Below are positions 1-9,907 of a DNA stretch of 64,000 nt, in pieces. The DNA lies in contig NZ_BEYR01000005.1 in NCBI RefSeq assembly GCF_002933815.1, forward strand, positions 260 to 64,259, read 5' to 3'. The position numbers were made by a program, and so were the translations under genes. Every line of letters begins with the position of its first letter. Within the stretch, counting starts at the first letter, position 1. Source of the DNA: Sphingobacterium sp. HMA12. Lineage in GTDB: Bacteria; Bacteroidota; Bacteroidia; Sphingobacteriales; Sphingobacteriaceae. The notes beneath the pieces are model-generated. The model worked only from the letters and a program-made list of their open reading frames with translations. It searched no databases and had not been told where the DNA came from.

Positions 1-94
1 TTCTCTCGCTTCAACTTCCGTATCCGCTATATTCCGATAGGCATTGCGCCTCTCTTTATCTTTTTTGTTTTTCCCTCCGTTTCCGTTGGGACTG

Positions 95-124
95 CAAAGG
101 TAGAAATCTTTTCTGAACTTCCAA
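95..124 (-). promoter_or_regulatory. Bacteroidota-type promoter P2 at left edge
   Basis: Read on the minus strand, TTG (124-122) is followed after 19 nt by TACCTTTG (102-95), matching the Bacteroidota -33/-7 pattern TTG-N~20-TAnnTTTG. It points out of the window to the left, away from rpoC. Together with the promoter at 279-310 it forms a tandem pair, an arrangement typical of strongly expressed units such as rRNA or ribosomal-protein operons. The downstream gene is not visible. Confidence 0.55.
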
Positions 125-278
125 AAACTTTCTGAAGTTTTTTTTCTTTTTCTTTTTTCCGATTTCCGTGTTTAAAATAAACTGGGCGGGATTTTAAATC
201 CTGTCGAACTCTCTTAAACCCTTCTTTTTTCATCGGCTCCCTCTTTCGAAGTAACCCTGCCTCCCTTGCGGAGTGGTG

Positions 279-310
279 CAAAGATAGGGAGTTTTTATAA
301 TCACTTCCAA
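279..310 (-). promoter_or_regulatory. Bacteroidota-type promoter P1 at left edge
   Basis: On the minus strand TTG (310-308) is followed after 21 nt by TATCTTTG (286-279), a full match to the TAnnTTTG -7 element. It lies downstream of the rpoC terminator, so it starts a new unit rather than continuing the rpoBC operon. It is 184 bp upstream of the second promoter at 95-124. Bases 1-600 hold these two promoters and the rpoC terminator; no convincing gene is seen there. Confidence 0.55.
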
Positions 311-550
311 GCCTTTTGTTAAACATTTTTTAATATTTAAGTTAACTTACTGTAACATTGGATGATTCATTTGAGATGGCGATCAATTAAATGGCCCAAT
401 CAGGTTAAATTATCAAATTAAACTGGGAAACTGCTTCCTATAAATTTCAGTTTAACCAATTCCCTTAGCAAACAATTTCACAGCTAAAAGGACAAATTAA
501 ATACTATTTACTGCTTTCTTCTATGCCAATAAAGTCGCTATAGAAACAGA

Positions 551-578
551 AAAGGTCCAGACATAAGCCTGGACCTTT
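551..578 (-). terminator. Hairpin terminator after rpoC
   Basis: A perfect 10-bp stem, AAAGGTCCAG with CTGGACCTTT, encloses an 8-nt loop 25 bases past the rpoC stop codon. The stem ends in a run of T on each strand, so it could act in both directions. The T tract past the stem in the rpoC direction is short, so efficiency is uncertain. Confidence 0.7.
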
Positions 579-602
579 CTATATGAAATAATCTATAATA
601 GA

Positions 603-3600
603 TTAATCTTCTTCTTTCGAAGCTAATAATTGATCGTACTCTTCGCGAGAACCGACAATTAAGTTGCTGTATTGACGGATACCTGTACCAGAAGGGATCA
701 AGTGACCAACGATTACGTTTTCTTTCAAACCTAACAAGTTGTCACGCTTACCTGCGATAGCAGCTTCATTCAATACTTTTGTTGTCTCTTGGAAAGAGGC
801 AGCAGAGATAAATGATTTGGTACCTAATGACGCTCTAGTGATACCTTGCAACAATGGACTTGAAGTCGCTGGAATTGCTTCACGCACTTCTACAAGTTTT
901 AAGTCACGACGTTTTAAGCTTGAGTTTTCCTCTCTCAACTTACGTAAAGAAACAATTTGTCCTGGACGTAAGCTATTGGAATCTCCGGCATCAACGACAA
1001 CTTTCTTGTCGAACAAGGAATCATTTTCTTCCATGAAGTCCCATTTGTTTACAGCTTCTTTCTCTAAGAAACGTGTATCTCCTGGATCCTCGATGTTAAC
1101 TTTTTGCATCATCTGGTGAACGATCGTTTCGAAGTGCTTATCATTGATTTTCACACCTTGAAGACGATATACCTCCTGGATACCATTCACGATATAATGT
1201 TGCACCGCTGACGGTCCTTTAATCGATAAGATATCTGCTGGAGAAATCGAACCATCCGATAATGGCATACCTGCTTTCACGAAGTCATTATCCTGAACGA
1301 GGATATGTTTAGAAAGTGGCACCAAGTATTTCTTGATCTGACCATCACGTGATTCAATCGACATCTCACGGTTACCACGTTTCACACCACCTAATGTTAC
1401 CACACCGTCGATTTCTGTTACAACAGCAGGGTTAGAAGGGTTACGTGCTTCGAATAACTCGGTTACACGTGGAAGACCACCAGTGATATCTCGTGTTTTA
1501 CCTGTAGAACGAGGAATCTTAACTAAGATACCACCTTCTTTAACAGTCACTCCGTTAGCAACAGCAACGTGGGCACCTACTGGAATATTGTACGTACGGA
1601 TAACCTCTCCGGATTTATCAAGAATCTTGATGGATGGGTTTTTCGTTTTATCACGTGTTTCAATAATTACTTTCTCTTTGTGACCAGTTTGCTCATCTGA
1701 TTCCTCGCGGAAGGTAACACCTTCAATGATTGCATCAAATTCAACTTTACCTGCAAATTCAGAGATAATTACGGCATTATATGGATCCCATTCGACCAAT
1801 TTATCACCTTTAGCTACTGTACCGCCATCCTCAACGAACAACTGCGAACCATAAGGGATATTTTGTTGGAAAACAATTTTATTATGTGCATCTATGATCT
1901 TAACCTCACCAGAACGTCCTAAGACAACCTGATGTGTGCCATTATCATTTGTCTGCGAAACGGTACGCACATTTTCAAATTCGATTTTACCATCGTATTT
2001 AGAAATGATACTGGAATCAGCAGCAATGTTCGATGCCGTACCACCCACGTGGAACGTACGAAGTGTTAACTGTGTACCCGGCTCACCAATTGACTGAGCT
2101 GCGATAACACCGACAGCTTCACCCAATTGAACTCGTTTACCAGATGCCAAGTTACGACCGTAACAACAAGCACACACACCACGTTTCGATTCACAAGTTA
2201 ATACAGTACGAATTTCGATACCCTCAATACCTGATTTCTCGATAACTTCAGCGATTTCTTCCGTGATATCTTCATTCGCGGAAACAATCAACTCATCTGT
2301 TTCCGGATGGAACACATCATGTAATGGTGTACGACCTAAAATACGATCGAACAATGGTTCAACAACATCGTCATTATCTTTCAACGCTGTTGTATAAATA
2401 CCACGTAAACCACCACAATCTTGCTCCACAACGATCATATCCTGAGCAACGTCATGTAAACGACGAGTCAAGTAACCCGCATCGGCCGTTTTCAACGCCG
2501 TATCGGCAAGACCTTTACGCGCACCGTGGGTAGAAATAAAGTACTCCAATACAGACAAACCTTCTTTAAAGTTTGACAAAATCGGGTTTTCGATAATCTC
2601 ACCACCAGAAGTACCTGATTTTTGAGGTTTCGCCATCAAACCACGCATACCACATAACTGACGGATCTGCTCTTTCGAACCACGGGCTCCAGAATCCAAC
2701 ATCATATAAACTGAGTTGAAACCTTGATTATCGTTAGAAAGAATGTCCATAACGTGTGCCGTCAATCTGTTGTTGATACGCGTCCAGATATCGATGATTT
2801 GGTTGTAACGTTCGTTGTTGGTAATGAAACCCATGTTATAGTTGTTCATTACTTCTTCAACTTCGTTTGTTGCTTGCTGGATCAGCTCAGCTTTCGCAGC
2901 AGGAATGTTCAAATCTTCCAAGTTGAAAGAAAGACCACCTTTGAAAGCTGTTTGATATCCTAATTCCTTCATATCATCCAAGAACTGTGCTGCACGAGCC
3001 ATACCCGTCGTCTTCACAATCTCACCGATGATATTACGCAAAGATTTTTTAGTAAGCAATTCATTGACAAATCCCATTTCTTCAGGAACAACTTGGTTGA
3101 AGATCACGCGACCTACAGTTGTCTCTAATAAGGTATCAACGATGCTACCATCTTTTTGTCTAATTTTTGTTTTAACTTTAATCCAAGCATGAAGGTCAAT
3201 TTGCTTCTCATTTAAAGCGATGATTACCTCTTCAGCCGAATAAAAAGTCATATCTTGACCTCTTACGATGTGATCACCAGCAGTTCTACGGCCTTTAGTA
3301 ATATAATAAAGACCCAATACCATGTCTTGAGATGGTACCGTGATTGGCGAACCATTTGCAGGGTTTAAGATATTGTGTGCTCCCAACATCAAGATTTGGG
3401 CTTCCAAAACTGCAGCATTACCAAGAGGTAAGTGAACTGCCATCTGGTCACCGTCAAAATCGGCGTTGAACGCTGTACACACTAATGGGTGTAATTGAAT
3501 AGCTTTACCTTCTACCAATGTAGGCTGGAAAGCCTGAATACCCAAACGGTGAAGCGTAGGTGCACGGTTTAGTAATACAGGGTGACCTTTCAATACATTT

Positions 3601-4880
3601 TCAAGGATATCCCATACTACTGGATCTTTACGATCAACAATTTTTTTAGCTGATTTCACTGTTTTTACAATACCACGCTCGATCATCTTACGGATGATAA
3701 ACGGTTTGTAAAGTTCAGCAGCCATATCTTTAGGAAGACCACACTCGTGTAATTTCAAGTGAGGGCCTACAACAATTACCGAACGAGCCGAATAATCCAC
3801 ACGCTTACCTAACAAGTTTTGACGGAAACGACCTTGTTTACCTTTCAAAATGTCAGATAAAGACTTCAATGCACGGTTACCTTCCGTCTTAACCGCATTC
3901 ACTTTACGTGAGTTATCAAACAAAGAGTCTACCGCTTCTTGAAGCATACGTTTTTCGTTACGTAAGATTACTTCAGGAGCTTTGATCTCGATCAAACGTT
4001 TTAGACGGTTGTTACGGATAATGACACGACGGTATAAGTCGTTCAAATCCGAAGTCGCAAAACGGCCACCATCCAAAGGCACCAAAGGACGCAATTCAGG
4101 TGGAATGATCGGCACAATTTTCACAATCATCCATTCTGGACGATTCTCGATATTTTCACGTGAGCTACGGAAAGCTTCAACCACATGAAGACGTTTTAAC
4201 GCTTCATTTTTACGTTGTTGCGAAGTCTCGTTAGCAGCTTGGTGACGTAAATCGTATGACAATTGATCCAAATCAATACGTTTCAACAAATCTTCCAAAG
4301 CCTCAGCACCCATCTTAGCGACAAATTTTTGAGGATCGTTATCGTCTAAATATTGATTTTCTTTTGGTAAAGTATCTAAAATATCTAAATATTCTTCTTC
4401 AGTCAAGAAGTCCATGAAGTTGATACCATCTTCTTCCTTAATACCAGCTTGGATAACCACATAACGTTCATAGTAAATGATCATATCCAATTTCTTGGTT
4501 GGAAGTCCCAATAAATAACCGATTTTATTAGGAAGAGAACGGAAATACCAGATGTGCGCAACAGGAACCACCAAGTTGATGTGTCCCATACGCTCACGAC
4601 GTACTTTTTTCTCCGTTACTTCAACACCACAACGGTCACAGACGATACCTTTATAACGGATACGTTTGTATTTACCACAGTGACATTCGTAATCCTTTAC
4701 AGGACCAAAAATACGCTCACAGAATAAACCATCACGTTCTGGTTTGTAGGTACGATAGTTAATCGTTTCCGGTTTTGTAACTTCACCACTTGAGCGTTCC
4801 AAAATAGTTTCTGGAGAAGCCAAGCTGATCGTAATCGAAGTGAAGTTGCTTTTAATTTTATTATCTTTTTTGTAAGACAT
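603..4880 (-). CDS. rpoC: DNA-directed RNA polymerase subunit beta'
   Basis: This encodes the 1425-residue beta' subunit of the cytoplasmic RNA polymerase, which carries the active-site magnesium. The catalytic NADFDGDQ motif is at residues 472-479. An N-terminal zinc-binding cluster (CHCGKYKR...CDRCG, about residues 66-84) and the second cysteine cluster (CESKRGVCACCYGRN) in the C-terminal half are both present. The length is normal for Bacteroidota. The start ATG at 4880 gives the usual N-terminus MSYKKDNKIK. The gene follows rpoB by 72 bp and ends at a hairpin, so it is the last gene of the rplKAJL-rpoBC unit. Confidence 0.99.
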   Translation of the reverse strand: MSYKKDNKIKSNFTSITISLASPETILERSSGEVTKPETINYRTYKPERDGLFCERIFGPVKDYECHCGKYKRIRYKGIVCDRCGVEVTEKKVRRERMGHINLVVPVAHIWYFRSLPNKIGYLLGLPTKKLDMIIYYERYVVIQAGIKEEDGINFMDFLTEEEYLDILDTLPKENQYLDDNDPQKFVAKMGAEALEDLLKRIDLDQLSYDLRHQAANETSQQRKNEALKRLHVVEAFRSSRENIENRPEWMIVKIVPIIPPELRPLVPLDGGRFATSDLNDLYRRVIIRNNRLKRLIEIKAPEVILRNEKRMLQEAVDSLFDNSRKVNAVKTEGNRALKSLSDILKGKQGRFRQNLLGKRVDYSARSVIVVGPHLKLHECGLPKDMAAELYKPFIIRKMIERGIVKTVKSAKKIVDRKDPVVWDILENVLKGHPVLLNRAPTLHRLGIQAFQPTLVEGKAIQLHPLVCTAFNADFDGDQMAVHLPLGNAAVLEAQILMLGAHNILNPANGSPITVPSQDMVLGLYYITKGRRTAGDHIVRGQDMTFYSAEEVIIALNEKQIDLHAWIKVKTKIRQKDGSIVDTLLETTVGRVIFNQVVPEEMGFVNELLTKKSLRNIIGEIVKTTGMARAAQFLDDMKELGYQTAFKGGLSFNLEDLNIPAAKAELIQQATNEVEEVMNNYNMGFITNNERYNQIIDIWTRINNRLTAHVMDILSNDNQGFNSVYMMLDSGARGSKEQIRQLCGMRGLMAKPQKSGTSGGEIIENPILSNFKEGLSVLEYFISTHGARKGLADTALKTADAGYLTRRLHDVAQDMIVVEQDCGGLRGIYTTALKDNDDVVEPLFDRILGRTPLHDVFHPETDELIVSANEDITEEIAEVIEKSGIEGIEIRTVLTCESKRGVCACCYGRNLASGKRVQLGEAVGVIAAQSIGEPGTQLTLRTFHVGGTASNIAADSSIISKYDGKIEFENVRTVSQTNDNGTHQVVLGRSGEVKIIDAHNKIVFQQNIPYGSQLFVEDGGTVAKGDKLVEWDPYNAVIISEFAGKVEFDAIIEGVTFREESDEQTGHKEKVIIETRDKTKNPSIKILDKSGEVIRTYNIPVGAHVAVANGVTVKEGGILVKIPRSTGKTRDITGGLPRVTELFEARNPSNPAVVTEIDGVVTLGGVKRGNREMSIESRDGQIKKYLVPLSKHILVQDNDFVKAGMPLSDGSISPADILSIKGPSAVQHYIVNGIQEVYRLQGVKINDKHFETIVHQMMQKVNIEDPGDTRFLEKEAVNKWDFMEENDSLFDKKVVVDAGDSNSLRPGQIVSLRKLREENSSLKRRDLKLVEVREAIPATSSPLLQGITRASLGTKSFISAASFQETTKVLNEAAIAGKRDNLLGLKENVIVGHLIPSGTGIRQYSNLIVGSREEYDQLLASKEED

Positions 4881-4952
4881 ACTTATTCAAAAGTTAAAGC
4901 TTTATAAAGAAGCTTTGAAGGACTGGAGCCCTTCAAAGCCCTAATTGCTTAA

Positions 4953-7900
4953 TTAATCCAATGTGATATCTAGACCCAATCCGCGCAACTCGTGTACCAA
5001 TACGTTGAACGATTCTGGTACCGATGGTGTTGGAAGATTGTTACCCTTTACGATTGCCTCGTAAGTTTTGGCACGACCAACCACATCATCCGATTTCACA
5101 GTCAAGATCTCTTGAAGGATGTTAGATGCACCGAATGCTTCCAATGCCCAAACCTCCATCTCACCGAAACGTTGACCACCGAATTGTGCTTTACCACCCA
5201 GAGGTTGTTGCGTGATCAATGAGTAAGGACCGATAGAACGTGCGTGCATTTTATCATCAACCATGTGACCTAATTTCAACATGTAGATTACACCCACTGT
5301 CGTTGGTTGATCAAAACGATCACCTGTCAATCCGTTGTACAAATATGTACGTCCGGATTTTGGTAGACCTGCCTTCGCAACCCAATCTTGTACCTGATCC
5401 ATTTCAGCACCGTCAAAGATTGGCGTAGCAAATTTAACGCCCAATTTTTGACCAGCCCAACCCAATACGGTTTCGTAGATCTGTCCCAAGTTCATCCGTG
5501 AAGGTACCCCTAGTGGGTTCAACACGATATCAACCGGAGTACCGTCTTCCAAGAATGGCATATCCTCATCACGTACGATACGTGCAACGATACCTTTGTT
5601 ACCGTGACGACCAGCCATCTTATCCCCTACTTTCAATTTACGTTTTTTAGCAACGTAAACTTTAGCCATCTGCACAATTCCTGATGGAAGTTCATCCCCC
5701 ACAGATACTGCGAATTTATCACGTTTGAACGAACCTAACTCTTCATTAATTTTAATATTATAATTGTGAAGGGCCATTTTGATCAACTCATTTTTATCTT
5801 CGTCAGTTGTCCATCCCATTGGGTTGATGTTGTTGTAATCTAATTCAGCTAAGATTTTTTGCGTAAACTTAGCACCTTTAGCGACTAACAACTCTTTATA
5901 TACATTGTATACACCTTGGCTTGTTTTACCATTCACTACAGTGAATAATTTTTCCACCAAACGCTCCTTCAATGATTTAACAGCTCTATCGTGAGCAACC
6001 TCTAGTTTCTCTAACGTTTTTCGTTCAACTTCTTTAGACATTTTCTTCGCACGAGAGAACAACTTCGTATCGATCACGACACCTTTTAATGAAGGTGGCG
6101 TTTTCAGTGAAGCATCTTTCACGTCACCAGCTTTGTCACCAAAGATTGCACGCAATAATTTCTCTTCCGGAGAAGGGTCGGACTCACCTTTAGGCGTGAT
6201 TTTACCGATCAAGATATCACCGCCACCAACTTCTGCACCGATACGGATAATACCGTTTTCGTCCAAGTCTTTTGTCGCTTCTTCAGATACGTTAGGAATA
6301 TCAGCGGTCAATTCTTCTTCACCACGTTTCGTATCACGAACTTCAAGTTCGAATTCTTCAATGTGAAGAGAAGTAAACCAGTCTTCTTTCGCTACACGCT
6401 CAGAAATTACGATCGCATCCTCAAAGTTATATCCTTGCCAAGGCATGAACGCTACTTTCAAGTTACGACCCAATGCCAATTCACCATTTTCAGTAGCATA
6501 ACCTTCACACAATACCTGTCCTGGTTCTACTCGTTGGCCTTTTCTAACGATAGGCTTCAAGTTCATACAAGTATTCTGGTTGGTTTTCTTGAATTTGATC
6601 AATTTATATGTTCTGACATCATCATCAAATGATACAAGGCGATCATCGTCGTTTCTGTCATAACGGATCTTAATTTCATCAGCATCTACATACTCTACCA
6701 CACCGTGACCTTCAGCGTTGATCAAAGTACGTGAATCTTTCGCTACCCGCCCTTCAAGACCAGTACCTACGATAGGAGCTTGTGGACGCAATACAGGCAC
6801 AGCCTGACGTTGCATGTTCGATCCCATCAATGCACGGTTGGCATCATCGTGTTCCAAGAAAGGAATCAACGAAGCCGCAATAGATGTAATTTGGTTTGGA
6901 GCGACGTCCATATAATCAAGCATATTAGGCTCGATAATCGGGAAGTCACCCTCATATCTGGCTTTCACTTTCGCATCTTCGAAATTACCTTTGTCATCAT
7001 ACAAAGCATTCGCCTGTGCAATTGTTTTGCCATCTTCATCCTCAGCAGATAAGTATACGACCGGTTCGTCAACCACAACCACTCCATCTTTTACCTTACG
7101 GTAAGGAGTTTCGATAAAACCTAAGTGGTTAATTTTCGCGTGTACAGCCAATGAAGAGATCAAACCGATGTTTGGACCCTCTGGTGTTTCGATTGTACAA
7201 AGACGACCGTAGTGCGTATAGTGAACGTCACGAACCTCGAAACCTGCCCGCTCACGAGAAAGACCACCTGGACCTAAAGCTGACAAACGACGCTTGTGCG
7301 TAATTTCAGCAAGAGGGTTAGTTTGGTCCATGAACTGAGACAACTGGTTTGTACCGAAGAACGAATTGATTACCGACGAAAGTGTACGTGCGTTAATCAG
7401 ATCCGTTGGCGTAAATACCTCGTTATCGCGGATGTTCATACGCTCACGGATTGTACGGGCCATACGAGATAAACCTACACCAAATTGAGCATATAATTGT
7501 TCACCTACAGTACGTACACGACGATTTGACAAGTGGTCAATATCATCCACCTCTGCTTTAGAGTTGATCAAATTGATCAAATACTTCACAATTGCGATGA
7601 TGTCCTCACGTGTTAATACTTTCGTATCGTCCGGAGTACCCAACTTCAATTTACGGTTGATACGGTAACGACCTACGTCTCCCAAATCATAACGTTTATC
7701 AGAAAAGAACAAACGGTCGATGATACCACGAGCAGTTTCCTCATCTGGTGGTTCAGCGTTACGCAATTGACGATAGATATGCTCTACCGCTTCTTTTTCT
7801 GAGTTGGATGTATCTTTTTGTAAAGTGTTATATATAATAGAATAGTCCGCATTATTAGACTCGTCGTCTTTTGCTAAGATAATAGACTTAACACCAGCTT

Positions 7901-8762
7901 CGATAATCAAATCAATGTGATCCTCTTCTAGAACAGTTTCACGCTCAAGGATAATTTCGTTACGGTCGATAGATACTACTTCACCAGTATCCTCATCCAC
8001 GAAATCTTCTACCCATTTTTTCAATACCCTAGCCGCAAGACGACGACCAACATATTTTTTAAGACCAGATTTACTAACTTTTACTTCATCCGCTAAATCG
8101 AACAATTCCAAGATGTCTTTATCCGAATCGTAACCGATAGCACGCAATAAGGTAGTAACTGGGAATTTCTTTTTACGGTCGATATAAGCATACATGACAT
8201 TGTTTACGTCTGTAGCGAATTCGATCCAAGATCCTTTGAAAGGAATTACCCTTGCAGAATAAAGTTTAGTACCATTTGTGTGTCTACTTTGACCAAAGAA
8301 AACGCCCGGCGAACGGTGTAATTGCGATACGATGACACGCTCTGCACCATTTACCACGAAAGTACCTTTAGGAGTCATATAAGGGATAGTCCCTAAATAT
8401 ACATCCTGAACAATAGTTTCGAAATCTTCGTGTTCTTCATCATTACAAGATAACTTTAACTTAGCCTTTAAAGGAACGCTATAAGTCAAGCCACGCTCGA
8501 TACATTCTTGGATATCATAACGTGGTGGATCAATGAAATAATCCAAAAACTCTAGCACAAAAATGTTTCTTGAATCAGAAATAGGGAAGTTTTCCGAGAA
8601 TACCTTGAACAGCCCTTCCTGATGGCGGTTGTCAGAAGTAGTTTCTAATTGAAAAAACTCCTTGAAAGATTCCAATTGCACATCTAAGAAATCTGGATAT
8701 TCCAATACTTTCTTACTTGTTGCAAAGTTTATTCTTTCTTGTTGAATATTATTGTTTGCCAA
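4953..8762 (-). CDS. rpoB: DNA-directed RNA polymerase subunit beta
   Basis: This encodes the beta subunit of RNA polymerase. The recognisable rifampicin-region segment (FFGTNQLSQFMDQTNPLAEI, with ...HKRRLSALGPGG) and the C-terminal MHARSIGPYSLITQQPLGGK segment are both present. The reading frame is open back to an ATG at 8849, but the 29 residues this adds are cysteine-rich and unlike any RpoB N-terminus. Starting at the TTG codon at 8762 gives MANNNIQQERINFA, the expected Bacteroidota N-terminus, and about 1269 residues. I therefore place the start at TTG, by inference. The gene follows rplL after a 168-bp gap that contains a perfect hairpin. Confidence 0.95.
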   Translation of the reverse strand: MANNNIQQERINFATSKKVLEYPDFLDVQLESFKEFFQLETTSDNRHQEGLFKVFSENFPISDSRNIFVLEFLDYFIDPPRYDIQECIERGLTYSVPLKAKLKLSCNDEEHEDFETIVQDVYLGTIPYMTPKGTFVVNGAERVIVSQLHRSPGVFFGQSRHTNGTKLYSARVIPFKGSWIEFATDVNNVMYAYIDRKKKFPVTTLLRAIGYDSDKDILELFDLADEVKVSKSGLKKYVGRRLAARVLKKWVEDFVDEDTGEVVSIDRNEIILERETVLEEDHIDLIIEAGVKSIILAKDDESNNADYSIIYNTLQKDTSNSEKEAVEHIYRQLRNAEPPDEETARGIIDRLFFSDKRYDLGDVGRYRINRKLKLGTPDDTKVLTREDIIAIVKYLINLINSKAEVDDIDHLSNRRVRTVGEQLYAQFGVGLSRMARTIRERMNIRDNEVFTPTDLINARTLSSVINSFFGTNQLSQFMDQTNPLAEITHKRRLSALGPGGLSRERAGFEVRDVHYTHYGRLCTIETPEGPNIGLISSLAVHAKINHLGFIETPYRKVKDGVVVVDEPVVYLSAEDEDGKTIAQANALYDDKGNFEDAKVKARYEGDFPIIEPNMLDYMDVAPNQITSIAASLIPFLEHDDANRALMGSNMQRQAVPVLRPQAPIVGTGLEGRVAKDSRTLINAEGHGVVEYVDADEIKIRYDRNDDDRLVSFDDDVRTYKLIKFKKTNQNTCMNLKPIVRKGQRVEPGQVLCEGYATENGELALGRNLKVAFMPWQGYNFEDAIVISERVAKEDWFTSLHIEEFELEVRDTKRGEEELTADIPNVSEEATKDLDENGIIRIGAEVGGGDILIGKITPKGESDPSPEEKLLRAIFGDKAGDVKDASLKTPPSLKGVVIDTKLFSRAKKMSKEVERKTLEKLEVAHDRAVKSLKERLVEKLFTVVNGKTSQGVYNVYKELLVAKGAKFTQKILAELDYNNINPMGWTTDEDKNELIKMALHNYNIKINEELGSFKRDKFAVSVGDELPSGIVQMAKVYVAKKRKLKVGDKMAGRHGNKGIVARIVRDEDMPFLEDGTPVDIVLNPLGVPSRMNLGQIYETVLGWAGQKLGVKFATPIFDGAEMDQVQDWVAKAGLPKSGRTYLYNGLTGDRFDQPTTVGVIYMLKLGHMVDDKMHARSIGPYSLITQQPLGGKAQFGGQRFGEMEVWALEAFGASNILQEILTVKSDDVVGRAKTYEAIVKGNNLPTPSVPESFNVLVHELRGLGLDITLD

Positions 8763-8874
8763 GGGAATATGAATTTTAGTTTTAAAAAAACTGCGCTTAC
8801 ATGTATGCTGTAAACCACATGTCCACTGTGCCCAGCATATACACAGCATAGTGGCGTATTATTATAAATAGGAA

Positions 8875-8904
8875 TAGACTCTGACGAAAAATCGTCAGAG
8901 TCTA
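8875..8904 (-). other. Perfect hairpin between rplL and rpoB
   Basis: TAGACTCTGACGA pairs perfectly over 13 bp with TCGTCAGAGTCTA around an AAAA loop. It lies 27 bases past the rplL stop and well before rpoB. No T tract follows in the transcribed direction, so it does not look like a simple terminator. In E. coli the same gap holds an attenuator and an RNase III processing site; by analogy this hairpin may lower rpoB expression relative to rplL or be a processing site. Confidence 0.6.
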
Positions 8905-8930
8905 AACCTTTTCGGGCTAATTAGTTGAGA

Positions 8931-9308
8931 TTATTTAATCTCAACAACAGCACCAGCTTCTTCTAATTGTTTTTTCAAAGCTTCTGCTTCGTCTTTAGAT
9001 ACACCAGCTTTCAATTCTTTAGGTGCTCCGTCAACTAAATCTTTAGCTTCTTTCAAGCCTAATCCAGCTAAATCTTTAACCAATTTAACTACAGCTAATT
9101 TTTGACCACCAGCTTCTTTCAAGATAACGTCAAATGAAGTTTTCTCTTCTGCAGCAGCAGCACCACCTTCAGCTGGAGCAGCAGCTACAGCAACAGCAGC
9201 AGCAGCAGGCTCGATGCCATACTCGTCTTTTAAGATATCAGCTAATTCTTTAACTTCTTTTACTGTTAAGTTAACTAACTGTTCAGCAAGTTGTTTTAAA
9301 TCTGCCAT
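8931..9308 (-). CDS. rplL: 50S ribosomal protein L7/L12
   Basis: This 125-residue protein forms the flexible stalk of the large ribosomal subunit that recruits translation factors. The N-terminal dimerisation helix region (about residues 1-35), an alanine-rich hinge (about 36-52, AAAAVAVAAAPAEGGAAA) and the C-terminal domain with EKTSFDVILKEAGG...KLAVVK...GLGLKEAKDLV are all in the expected order. It is 78 bp downstream of rplJ, the universal order. The alanine-rich hinge is the usual variable part of the family. Confidence 0.98.
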   Translation of the reverse strand: MADLKQLAEQLVNLTVKEVKELADILKDEYGIEPAAAAVAVAAAPAEGGAAAAEEKTSFDVILKEAGGQKLAVVKLVKDLAGLGLKEAKDLVDGAPKELKAGVSKDEAEALKKQLEEAGAVVEIK

Positions 9309-9386
9309 TTTATTTTGAATTTTTGAATGTACTTTGTAAAAATTGTTAATTAAATTGTAACGAATGATTCTGTTCTAGAGGATTCG

Positions 9387-9905
9387 TTAACCTCTTTCTT
9401 CTAAAGCTTTTACTAAACCTGCAACCGTATTTCCTCCTGATTGAAGAGCTGAAATAACATTTTTCGCAGGTGACTGCAATGCAGCGATAACGTCAGCGAT
9501 AAGTTCGTTTTTAGATTTAAGATTAACTAATGCAGTTAATTGATTATCTCCTACGAATGCTGTTGCTTCAATGAAAGCCGCTTTTAACAACGGTTTCTCA
9601 CCTGTTTTGCGCAATTCTTTGATCAATTTAGCAGGTGCATTAGCGACTTCGGAAAACATCATTGTAGACGCACCTTTAAGCGTTCCAAAAATATCTTCTT
9701 CTTCAACACCAGCTTCGATCAATGCTTTCTTGATTAAAGTGTTTTTAACAGCTTTAATTTCGATACCTTGCTCAAAACATTTACGACGAATGTTATTCAC
9801 TTTTTCAACGGACAACTCAGCAGTATCGGTAATATAGAAGTTACCGTAAGATTTAATCTGTTCGGCCAAAGCTTGAACAATTTCTTGTTTTTCTTCTTTT
9901 CTCAT
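9387..9905 (-). CDS. rplJ: 50S ribosomal protein L10
   Basis: This 172-residue protein anchors the L7/L12 stalk to the ribosome. The N-terminal globular domain (MRKEEKQEIVQALAEQIK...) and a C-terminal helix that docks L7/L12 dimers are present, and the length is typical. The start codon lies only 2 nt past the rplA stop, so no separate L10 leader is available for the autogenous control known in E. coli. Any such control would have to act from within rplA or further upstream. Confidence 0.97.
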   Translation of the reverse strand: MRKEEKQEIVQALAEQIKSYGNFYITDTAELSVEKVNNIRRKCFEQGIEIKAVKNTLIKKALIEAGVEEEDIFGTLKGASTMMFSEVANAPAKLIKELRKTGEKPLLKAAFIEATAFVGDNQLTALVNLKSKNELIADVIAALQSPAKNVISALQSGGNTVAGLVKALEERG

Positions 9906-9907
9906 GA

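Noticed and set aside
27..326. A 99-residue minus-strand open frame at the left edge
   Set aside because: It overlaps both tandem promoters, is extremely lysine- and arginine-rich and has no family look. It is treated as non-coding leader sequence.
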